DNA of 64,000 bases from an uncultured Alistipes sp. (GTDB lineage: Bacteria > Bacteroidota > Bacteroidia > Bacteroidales > Rikenellaceae). The stretch covers positions 248,001 through 312,000 of the forward strand of contig CANQIF010000001.1 in NCBI GenBank assembly GCA_947623965.1, written 5' to 3'. Positions within the stretch are counted from its first letter, which is position 1; the number at the start of each line of letters is the position of its first letter. Below the pieces are notes generated by a model that made no database searches, was not told where the DNA came from, and worked only from the letters and a program-made list of their open reading frames with translations. A program made the position numbers and the translations under genes. This document shows, piece by piece, positions 53,780-64,000 of the stretch.

Positions 53780-54350
53780 GGATGCTTATGGCTGCGGCAG
53801 CATCGGGCCGCCAGGACCGGCAGACGCAGGCAAAATCAATTGTGCAGCGATTGGCGGGCCACAGCCTCCCGGCGGCGGAGGCCCGCTGTTCGTACCCGAA
53901 CTGCGTGCCCTGCAGGCTGTGCAGCCCGAATTTCGTAATTTTGAATTCTGAATTGCGCCCTTGGGGTGCAGCAGCCCGCAGCCGCCAATTGCAGCGGAAA
54001 TGCTTGCTGGCGGAATCGGTCGCGCAGCGACCGGCAGCCCGCAGCCGCCCCCGGGCGGAGGGCTGCAATCTCGCGCAGCTCGAAAGCAGGCCCGTCCGCT
54101 CGGCTGCGGGCTTGTCCCGAGTGAAATCGATGTCGTAGACCGGTCCGTCAGGACCGAGCGGGCCGCAGCCTCGCCCCGCGAAGGCCCGCTGCTCGCGTCC
54201 GCAAGTCCGCTCGTGCGGTCACTTCGCAAGCTGCGACCCGAATTAGGAATAAACCCAATTGTGCCCCCAACGAACCCATTTAATTTTGAATATTGAATTT
54301 TGAATCATGAATTTGCGCCCACGGGCGCAACGGGCCGCCGCAAAAAAAAC
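53780..54350. repeat. Mosaic structured repeat array 10
   Basis: No gene. Largely minus-oriented: degenerate CAATTGTGCAGCGATTG hairpin near 53837; AT-rich tail (53931-53957); hairpins CGGTCGC-GCA-GCGACCG (54017-54033), CGGTCC-GTCA-GGACCG (54141-54156) and GCGCCC-AC-GGGCGC (54315-54328). AT-rich tail at 54278-54313. Confidence 0.85.
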
Positions 54351-54375
54351 GAACCCTTAAAACCCACCTTTCCCC

Positions 54376-54975
54376 GTGACCCTTCTCCCCGCCGCCTATC
54401 TTCCCTCGATCGCCTGGTTCGCCGCCGTCGCGCAGGGCGACTGCCTCATCGACCTCGGCGAACACTTCATCAAGCGCTCCGAGCGCAACCGCGCGCGTAT
54501 CCTGACCGCCGACGGCATCCTGGAGCTCACGGCGCAGGTCGCACGGGCCAACCGCCCCCGCCAGCCGATGCTCGCGATGCGCCTCGACTACTCGAAACGG
54601 TGGCAGCATCTCCACTGGGGCGCTCTGACAGCCGCCTACAAGGGGTCGCCCTATTTCGACTACTACGCTCCCCGCCTCGAACCTTTCTATACGCACGAAT
54701 ACCCCTTGCTGGCCGATTTCAACCTCGCGCTGATCCGGCTGCTGTGCGAGGCGGCAGGGCTCGCCGTGCCGCCTGTCAGCGAACGCTACGTCGAAGCATC
54801 CGCCGCCGACCGCGACCTGCGCCCCAAAACGAAGGGCCCGGTGTTCCGCACCGAGCCCTACGTTCAGGTCTTCACCGACCGGCTCCCTTTCGAGCCTAAT
54901 TTGTCCTTCGTCGATCTGCTGTTCGCCGAGGGGCCGTCGTCGGCTTCGGTTTTAAGGCGTTGCCGATTTGAATAG
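54376..54975 (+). CDS. WbqC-family protein
   Basis: 199 residues, GTG start (no ATG fits). WbqC-like pattern: AYLPSIAWFAAVAQGDCLIDLGEHFIKRSERNRARILTADGILELTAQV (6-54), MLAMRLDYSKRWQHLHWGALTAAYKGSPYFDYYAPRLEPFY. The family occurs in polysaccharide clusters and is proposed to act as an acyl-transferring or glycan-modifying enzyme, without firm biochemistry. No promoter seen between array 10 and the start. Its 3' end overlaps the 3' end of the opposing GH2 gene by 80 bases. Confidence 0.8.
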   Translation: MTLLPAAYLPSIAWFAAVAQGDCLIDLGEHFIKRSERNRARILTADGILELTAQVARANRPRQPMLAMRLDYSKRWQHLHWGALTAAYKGSPYFDYYAPRLEPFYTHEYPLLADFNLALIRLLCEAAGLAVPPVSERYVEASAADRDLRPKTKGPVFRTEPYVQVFTDRLPFEPNLSFVDLLFAEGPSSASVLRRCRFE

Positions 54976-56938
54976 TCATGCCGTCGCCGTAGCCGCCCGC
55001 CGAGACGCGCACCGGAACATGCCCCGTCAGAACGATCGTGTCGGAGCGATACTGGCAGGGGGCGTAGCGGTGCAGCGCCACCGTGTCGTCGCCGACCGTC
55101 AGCACCGGATCCCCCGCCGACGAGTAGACCGTGAAGTGCTGCCGCTCGTCGAGCCGCAGCCGCTGGCGGCGCCCCGTCAGATGGAGCGTCGGCTGCGCCG
55201 TGTTCCACAGCGCCCGGTAGAGGTAGTAGGCATCTTTCTTTTCGCGGCGGTTGAGTGTCACCAAACCGTGGCCGTCGAGGCCGTAGGGACGCCGTGCGGC
55301 GCCGTATTCGAAGAGATTCTCGATCCAGGTTCCCCAGAAGAGCGTATCGCCGTCGAGCTGCCGGCAGTAAGCCTCGTGGAAGCGGGCCTGCCGCTCCTCG
55401 GTGGGCAGGGGCTGTTCGCGCAGCCGCTGGAGGCGCCGCTGCGTCATGCCGAGGAACCCCTCGCCGCCGTAGCCGATCGCCGAGTGCAGGTGCGACCAGT
55501 TGGTCGCCAGCTGGTCGCGCCAGAGGTCCAGATCGGCGGCCGAGCCGCGCTGCCAACCCACCTCCTGCCGCCAGACGATGAGGTCCGTGATGAAGTTCAC
55601 CGCACCGTCCTGGTCGCTGCAGGCCACTGTGGGCCGCGTCGGGTCGAGGCGGTGGGCCATTTCGTTAAGCCGTTTCAGCAGGTCGATGAACCGCTCCTCG
55701 CGCGCCGCGAGCCGGGAGAAGAGCCCCCACATAACCACCGAGGGGTGGTTCTGGTGCTGGAGAATGATCTCGCGGAGCTGCTGCTCGGCATTCTGCTCGA
55801 AGAGGGGCGTCGAGAAGTAGGCCATCTCGCCCACATAGGGGGCGCGGTGCAGCGGGGCATCGATCCAGGCGAGCAGCCCCATTTCGTCGCAGCGGTCGTA
55901 GAGGTACTGCCCGTGCGGCATCACCGCCGACCGGATCGCCGTAGCCCCGAGGTCCTGCACGATGCGCAGATCCTCGTCGTAGTCCGCCGCCTTGGGCATG
56001 CCCCCCTCGGTGTTGTCGTGATGCAGGACCACACCGCGCAGCCGGACGGGCTCGCCGTTAAGGGTCAGCCGGCCGGTCGCGGGATCGACCGCGATCCGAC
56101 GGAAGCCCGTGCGCACCGTCACCGAGTCGCGGCAGCCGCCCTCCTCGAAGCGCACGATGACGCGGTAGAGGTTCGGCTGTTCGGGGCTCCACAGCATCGG
56201 GTAACGGAATGAGAAGGGGATCCGCTGCACCCCGCCGTGCTTGCCGCGAAGCCGCTGTTCGCGGCTGAAAAGGATCTTGTCGTCGTCCGAACGCAGCTCG
56301 ATGTCGAGCGTCGCATCGGTCGCGGCGTCGCCCGTCAGCCGCACCTCGATCTCGCCCCGGACCTCCTCGGCGCTCACCGCCTCGGGATAGACGAGCACGC
56401 CCTCCGTGCCATAGTAAAGCGGCGAGATGCCCTTGCGGTCGGTCACGATCAACTCCACGCCGCGGTAAAGACCGCCGTAGAGGTTGATGTCGGTCGAGAC
56501 GGGCAGCACGTCGCTGCGCGAATTGTTGCTGACGATAAGCTGCAGCTGGTTGTTCGAGCCGAAGCGGATGCGGTCGGTGATCTCCAGCGCGAAAGCCGTA
56601 CCGCCGCCGCGGTGCTCGCCGGCGAAGGCGCCGTTGACGAAGAGGTCGGCCACCGATTGGGCACCGTAGCACTTCAGGAAGAGGCGTTTGTCGGACCATT
56701 CGATCGGGACGTAGATCTCGTTCAGATAGGTGCCCGTCGTCTCGAGGAAGCCGGCACCGGCCGTCGGGTCGGTGTCCCACGTGTGGGGCAGCGAGACGAA
56801 GCGGGCATTGCCGCTGTCGTTTTCGGTCTTGAAGAAGAACTGCCAGCCGTCGTTGAGCGGATAGACTTCGCGGGCGCGGACCGCTGCAGCCGTCCAGAGC
56901 AGCGCAGCGAGCAGAAAAAGTCGTTTCATCGTTTTCAT
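54896..56938 (-). CDS. GH2-family protein with altered catalytic site
   Basis: 680 residues. Signal peptide about 1-22. GH2 layout: sugar-binding jelly-roll (about 25-165), Ig-like domain (about 170-280), TIM barrel (about 285-590: LRGVVLHHDNTEGGMPKAADYDEDLRIVQDLGATAIRSAVMPHG). The acid/base motif normally reading SLGNE is GLFSR after NHPSVVMW (397-409), and the nucleophile motif SEYG is replaced around SAIGYGGEG (487-494). The end keeps GHGLVTLNRREKKDAYYLYRALWN, normal for these proteins. It may be inactive or use other residues. Promoter TACCTTTG at 56970-56977. Confidence 0.85.
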   Translation of the reverse strand: MKTMKRLFLLAALLWTAAAVRAREVYPLNDGWQFFFKTENDSGNARFVSLPHTWDTDPTAGAGFLETTGTYLNEIYVPIEWSDKRLFLKCYGAQSVADLFVNGAFAGEHRGGGTAFALEITDRIRFGSNNQLQLIVSNNSRSDVLPVSTDINLYGGLYRGVELIVTDRKGISPLYYGTEGVLVYPEAVSAEEVRGEIEVRLTGDAATDATLDIELRSDDDKILFSREQRLRGKHGGVQRIPFSFRYPMLWSPEQPNLYRVIVRFEEGGCRDSVTVRTGFRRIAVDPATGRLTLNGEPVRLRGVVLHHDNTEGGMPKAADYDEDLRIVQDLGATAIRSAVMPHGQYLYDRCDEMGLLAWIDAPLHRAPYVGEMAYFSTPLFEQNAEQQLREIILQHQNHPSVVMWGLFSRLAAREERFIDLLKRLNEMAHRLDPTRPTVACSDQDGAVNFITDLIVWRQEVGWQRGSAADLDLWRDQLATNWSHLHSAIGYGGEGFLGMTQRRLQRLREQPLPTEERQARFHEAYCRQLDGDTLFWGTWIENLFEYGAARRPYGLDGHGLVTLNRREKKDAYYLYRALWNTAQPTLHLTGRRQRLRLDERQHFTVYSSAGDPVLTVGDDTVALHRYAPCQYRSDTIVLTGHVPVRVSAGGYGDGMTIQIGNALKPKPTTAPRRTADRRRTN

Positions 56939-56969
56939 TTCCGGATCTTTTCCATAGAGGAACCTGGGG

Positions 56970-56977
56970 CAAAGGTA
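56970..56977 (-). promoter_or_regulatory. -7 promoter box of the GH2-like gene
   Basis: TACCTTTG on the minus strand, 31 bases before the start. Confidence 0.6.
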
Positions 56978-57024
56978 CGCAATCCGTGCCGAAAAACAAA
57001 ACGGGACGGCGGACGAACGGGGGT

Positions 57025-57725
57025 CTGCGCCCGTAGGGCGCAAAATTCAGAATTCAAAATTCAAGATTCAGAATTAAATGGGACCTGTTCGGGACGCAGC
57101 TTGCGAAGCGCTCGCACGAGCGGACTTGCGGACGCGAGCTGCGGGCCTTCGCGGGGCGAAGCTGTGATCCGCACGGCCTTTCCAAAGAAATTACGAAATC
57201 GGGCTGCAGCCTGCGGGGGCACGTCTGCGACAAGAAGGAGCAGCGGGCCTCCGCTGCCGGGAGGCTGCGGCCCGCTCGGTCCTGACGGACCGATTACAAC
57301 CCGAGGCAGTCCCGCAGCCGAGCAGTGGGCTTGCACGAACGGACCTGCGGGACGCGAAGTTGCAGCCCTCCGCCCGGGGGCGGCTGCGGGCTGCGGCGGT
57401 TCCATTCGGAACCGCAAATGAAAAATTAAGAATGTTAGTCGGGCCGCGGCTTGCGAAGGGCGGCACGAGCAGACGCGAGTTGCGGGCCTTCGCCGCCGGA
57501 GGCTGCGGCCCGCTCGGCCTTTCCAAGGCCGAAATTCAAAATTACAAAATCGGGCTGCAGCCTGCGGAGGGCCGTACGACGCGGACCTGCGGGACGCGAG
57601 TTGCGGGCCTCCGCCGTCCCCCAGGCTGCGGCCCGCACGGTCCTGACGGACCGGACCGATTTTGTCGGCAAATACCTCCACCAAAACCGCGGCTGCAGGC
57701 TGCTGCGCCCATACGGGCACAATTC
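57025..57725. repeat. Mosaic structured repeat array 11
   Basis: No gene. Mainly plus-oriented: hairpin GCGCCC-GTA-GGGCGC (57027-57041) and AT-rich tail; CTTGCGAAG arm; CCTGCGG arm with hairpin CGGTCC-TGAC-GGACCG (57277-57292); alternative arm with hairpin GCGGTTCC-ATTC-GGAACCGC (57396-57415); CTTGCGAAG arm with hairpin CGGCCTT-TCC-AAGGCCG (57515-57531) and tail; CCTGCGGAG arm with hairpin CGGTCC-TGAC-GGACCG (57638-57653) and the AATTTGC-like second tail. Confidence 0.85.
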
Positions 57726-57727
57726 AT

Positions 57728-57765
57728 TATGAAAGAGAGGCTCCGACCAATTCGGAGCCCCTCGC
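57728..57765 (-). terminator. Terminator of the beta-galactosidase gene
   Basis: Stem GAGGCTCCGA (57736-57745) / TCGGAGCCCCTC (57752-57763); on the minus strand followed by TCTTTC. Confidence 0.65.
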
Positions 57766-57768
57766 TTT

Positions 57769-61104
<3,336 letters not shown>

Positions 61105-61134
61105 TTATAGAGGTTCGCCGCACTGGGCGGCTGG

Positions 61135-62130
61135 GCCGGCCGAAGCCGGATATTCAATATTCAAAACAGGTTGCGCGGCGGCTGCCGCTGCGAGCCGGAA
61201 GGCTCGGGACGTAGCCTGCGAAGACCTGCTCGAGCGGACCTGCGGGACGCGAGCTGCGGGACGTGAGCTGCGGGCGCAATTCATCATTAAAAATAACGGC
61301 TTTTCATTCTCGGGTCGCAGCCTGCGGAGTGCTCGCCAGCGACGCCAAGGAGCTGCGGGCCTCCGCCGAGCGGAGGCTGCGGCCCGCCGATCGCTAATGC
61401 GATCGATTCTGCTTGCGACAGCCCAATCAAATCCGCCTCGCTCGGGCCGCGGCTTGCGAAGCGACCGCACGAACGAATGCGAGTGGCGGGCCTTCGCCGG
61501 GCGAAGCTGCGGCCCGCTGCGGTTCCTTGCCGGAACCGCAAATTCAGCATTCAAAATCAACACGCTTATACAGCGTTGCAGCATCTGTTTCACTCGGGCA
61601 GCCCCGCAGCCGAGCGATGGGCTTGCACGAGCGGACCTGCGGGACGCGAGTTGCAGCCCTCCGCCCGGGGGCGGCTGCGGGCTGCCGGTCCTGACGGACC
61701 GAAACGATACTGCGGGCTGCAGCGTCCTGCAGGCGCCATTCAGAATTCAATCTTCAAAATTCAGCATAACGCACTCGGGGCGCAGCCTGCGGAGCGCTCG
61801 CCAGCGACACCAAGGAGCTGCGGGCCTCCGCCGGCGGAGGCTGCGGCCCGCCGATCCCTACGGGATCGATTTTGCATGCGGCTGCGGGCGACCGGTCCTG
61901 ACAGGCCGAAACAACACGCAAGCTGCCAATGCTGCGCAATCGAATTCGCTATCCTCGGGCAGCAGCCTGCGGAGGAGCCGCACGAGCGGACGCGAATAGC
62001 GGGCCTCCGCCGGGCGGAGGCTGCGGCCCGCCGATCGCTGCGCGATCGAATTTGCTGGCAGGCACTTCCCCCAAAACCGAGGCTGCCGGCCGCCGATCGC
62101 TGCACAATCGCATTTGCCACAAAGAGCCGC
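61135..62130. repeat. Mosaic structured repeat array 12, the longest
   Basis: No gene. Plus-oriented: hairpins CGATCGC-TAAT-GCGATCG (61388-61405), GCGGTTCC...GGAACCGC (61519-61539), CGGTCC-TGAC-GGACCG (61686-61701), CGATCCC-TAC-GGGATCG (61852-61868) and CGATCGC-TGC-GCGATCG (62032-62048), each directly after an arm. Interiors contain the variants CTCGCCAGCGACGCCAAGGA and CACGAGCGGACCTGCGGGAC. Tail/linker of the second type follows 61406 and 62049. Confidence 0.85.
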
Positions 62131-62183
62131 AACCGGCGGCGCCATCGCAGCGCCACCGCTGCCCTCCCCGCTCCTGCCGCCTC

Positions 62184-64000
62184 CTACTGCACGTCGAGCG
62201 CCTCGAAGGCCAGCCCCTCCATCTCTCCGCCCGAGAGGCGGATGCGGTAGGTGCCGGCATTGATGTAGCTGCCCGAGGTGGTGCTCAGCACGCGCCACTT
62301 CTCGCCCAGGTCGGGCAGCAGCAGCTCCGTATCGCGCAGCACGGTCCCGGCGGCATCGATCAGCTGCAGCCGCAGCGGCACCTGCCGGCCCGTGAAGTTC
62401 ACGTATTTGAAGCGGAGGGCGCACACCTGCGCCAGCCCCGTCTGCACGGTCCACTCGATGCTGCCGGCCCCCTTTTCGAAGAAGACCCCCGCGCGCTTGC
62501 GCAGCACCTCGATGCGGTGAGCCCCCTCGATCTTCGCCTCCTCGGCCTCGTAGGTCGCCGCGGGACGGGTCACGGGCTCCGCCGGCAGCAGCTCGGCCGG
62601 CGTCCGGGCCAGCACGTCGCGGTCTGCCGTGGCCCAGCTCCAGGCCGAGGGCGTCATCGGCGCGGCCGTCACCGATCCGTCGGCCGTCGCGACGGCGATC
62701 GCAGCGATCACCGCCTGCCCCGCCTTCACCTCTGGGAAGTCGACCGTCAGGCCGCGCCCGCCGGCCGCCTCGGCCTCGACGACGATCTTCAGGGCTCCGT
62801 CGTGCCCCTTCTCGGCCCAGATGTCGAGATCGTCGATCACCGTGCGGCCGTTCACCGCCACGTCGAAGATGCGCAGCCCCTCGCAGTCGGTCCCCGCACC
62901 GCCGCCCGTGCCGTGCCACGGCTCGGAGAAGTAGAACTCGAGCCGGTAGCGCCCGTCGGGCACCGCAAAGCGGTAGTTCAGTTCATGCCGCCCGAAGCGG
63001 AACGACTGGAATAGCGGCCAGTCGCGCGTGCCGCGGATCGGGTCCGCCGTGGTCCGCTGGCTCGCCAGATAGGGCGACAGCCCCTCGAACCGCTCGGCCC
63101 AGGAGTGCGAACAGCGGCTGTCGTCCGTCTCCCACACCTGCCCGAAATGGTCCGTATAACGGTCGCCGCCGCAGTTGATGCGGTAGAGGTAGTCGTACCC
63201 CTCCGCTCCGCGGGTCAGGGGCTCCGCCCCCTCATAGAGCGCCTCGAAATGCGGCGCCCGGGGCAGGTTCTTCAGCACCAGCCGGTCCTCGGCCGCCGCC
63301 TTGCCGCCGACATACCCCACAGCGAGCAGCACGTTATATCGAATGTCGCGGTGCTCCCACGTGAAGTGCGAGCCGACCGCCCCGCGGCGCTTGCGGCCGA
63401 GGAAACTCTCGGACGAAGGGACGGCATCGTTGTAGAGCAGCACCGAATCGCAGTTGGAGTAGGCCTCGATCGTCGCGCGGCGCGGCCCCTCGAAGCGGTC
63501 GGCCCAGGTGTGCGAAACGAGGCAGACCATCGGGTCGCGCTTCGGATCGACGAAATTGGCGCGGTACATATAGTAGGCGTCGTTGGGCTCCTCCCACGGC
63601 GTCACGAGCCCCTTGTTGTTGAAGGGCCCCACCTTGTCGATGCGGCGGTACCCCTCCTCGGGCTGGCGGCGCCCCGGGTTGTCGTGGCTGGAAAAGATCC
63701 ACTGGAACTGGCCGCAGACACGGTCGCGGGCCTCCCACGCGAGGCGCGTCTTCGTCTCCAGGAGCTGCGTCATGCGGTTCTCGTTCCACGAACCCGCCGG
63801 ATCGAACGCCTGCGGCTCCTCGTGGAACCCCGTCGTCCGCCAGGCGCCGTACTCGCCGTTGAGCAGCTGGTCCGCCTGCGCGAGCTCCTCGCCGTAGCGG
63901 TTCACGTCGCCCCCGTAGGTCCCGCTCCAGTTCTGCACGACGTTCCAGTCGGTGCCCACCCCGCCGTTGCAGGTCGTGACGGGGCGCATCGTCGCGCTCG
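62184..64000 (-). CDS. GH2 beta-galactosidase-like protein with malectin domain (5' end outside window)
   Basis: The visible 600-odd residues are the C-terminal part; the frame is open to the window edge, so the true start lies beyond it. Catalytic barrel end with candidate nucleophile in LLNGEYGAWRTTGFHEE and QFQWIFSSHDNPGR, then GLVTPWEEPNDAYYMYRANFV, the usual GH2 exit. An Ig-like domain, a malectin-like domain (YDYLYRINCGGDRYTDHFGQVWETD ... VPDGRYRLEFYFSEPWHG) and a C-terminal carbohydrate-binding-like domain (YEAEEAKIEGAHRIEVLRKRAGVFFEKGAGSIEWTVQTG) follow. Likely exported; substrate a beta-linked glycan. Confidence 0.85.
   Translation of the reverse strand, partial: SATMRPVTTCNGGVGTDWNVVQNWSGTYGGDVNRYGEELAQADQLLNGEYGAWRTTGFHEEPQAFDPAGSWNENRMTQLLETKTRLAWEARDRVCGQFQWIFSSHDNPGRRQPEEGYRRIDKVGPFNNKGLVTPWEEPNDAYYMYRANFVDPKRDPMVCLVSHTWADRFEGPRRATIEAYSNCDSVLLYNDAVPSSESFLGRKRRGAVGSHFTWEHRDIRYNVLLAVGYVGGKAAAEDRLVLKNLPRAPHFEALYEGAEPLTRGAEGYDYLYRINCGGDRYTDHFGQVWETDDSRCSHSWAERFEGLSPYLASQRTTADPIRGTRDWPLFQSFRFGRHELNYRFAVPDGRYRLEFYFSEPWHGTGGGAGTDCEGLRIFDVAVNGRTVIDDLDIWAEKGHDGALKIVVEAEAAGGRGLTVDFPEVKAGQAVIAAIAVATADGSVTAAPMTPSAWSWATADRDVLARTPAELLPAEPVTRPAATYEAEEAKIEGAHRIEVLRKRAGVFFEKGAGSIEWTVQTGLAQVCALRFKYVNFTGRQVPLRLQLIDAAGTVLRDTELLLPDLGEKWRVLSTTSGSYINAGTYRIRLSGGEMEGLAFEALDVQ

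Overview
The window looks like chromosomal DNA of a GC-rich member of the Bacteroidales, most like an Alistipes-type (Rikenellaceae) gut bacterium. Evidence: promoters of the Bacteroidota form (TTTGC, about 20 bases, TAnnTTTG), TonB-dependent receptors, Mfa/FimA-type fimbrillin lipoproteins, DUF4493 and PCMD surface lipoproteins, a MoxR/DUF58/Bat operon, GH2 and GH28 glycoside hydrolases, and AT-poor codon use. The genus is an inference.

Layout. 1-2350: structured repeats around a dihydrodipicolinate synthase/NAL-family lyase. 2380-8500: GH28 pectinase lipoprotein, TonB receptor, PepSY-like protein, ferritin. 8540-9463: degraded DNA with an IS3 orfA remnant. 9464-11562: HAD phosphatase and NhaC antiporter. 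12046-15628: two divergent fimbrillin loci, each headed by a ~50-aa peptide gene, around a segment bounded by perfect 28-bp inverted repeats. 16554-22871: MoxR/DUF58/Bat operon, cut in two by a repeat array. 22999-33301: outer-membrane barrel gene divergent from a five-gene surface-lipoprotein operon. 33519-43174: deoC, OmpA/TPR lipoprotein, pnp, rpsO, apbE, lipid kinase, AraC regulator, nfo. 43773-54975: AraC regulator, recG, a low-GC methylase-nuclease fusion, a DUF3108 protein, a coiled-coil protein, ispG, an acetyltransferase, a WbqC protein. 54896-64000: three GH2-type genes on the minus strand, the last cut by the window edge.

The most unusual content is not in proteins. About a tenth of the window is made of strictly intergenic mosaic repeats in twelve arrays. 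Units reuse the same modules: an arm starting GCAGCYTGCGRAG that can pair with a later CTYCGC...RRGCTGCGGC, a short hairpin whose stem sequence changes from copy to copy but stays self-complementary, an AT-rich AAATTCA/GAATTC tail, and a linker. A second family is a ~75-80 bp cassette (five clear sites) that carries a complete Bacteroidota promoter and sits directly upstream of five genes. Together they look like non-autonomous structured mobile elements, one family delivering promoters. No transposase for either is in the window.

A second theme is on/off switching of surface proteins: a possible invertible segment between the divergent fimbrillin loci, and two fimbrillin-associated genes put out of frame by poly-G tracts near their 5' ends.
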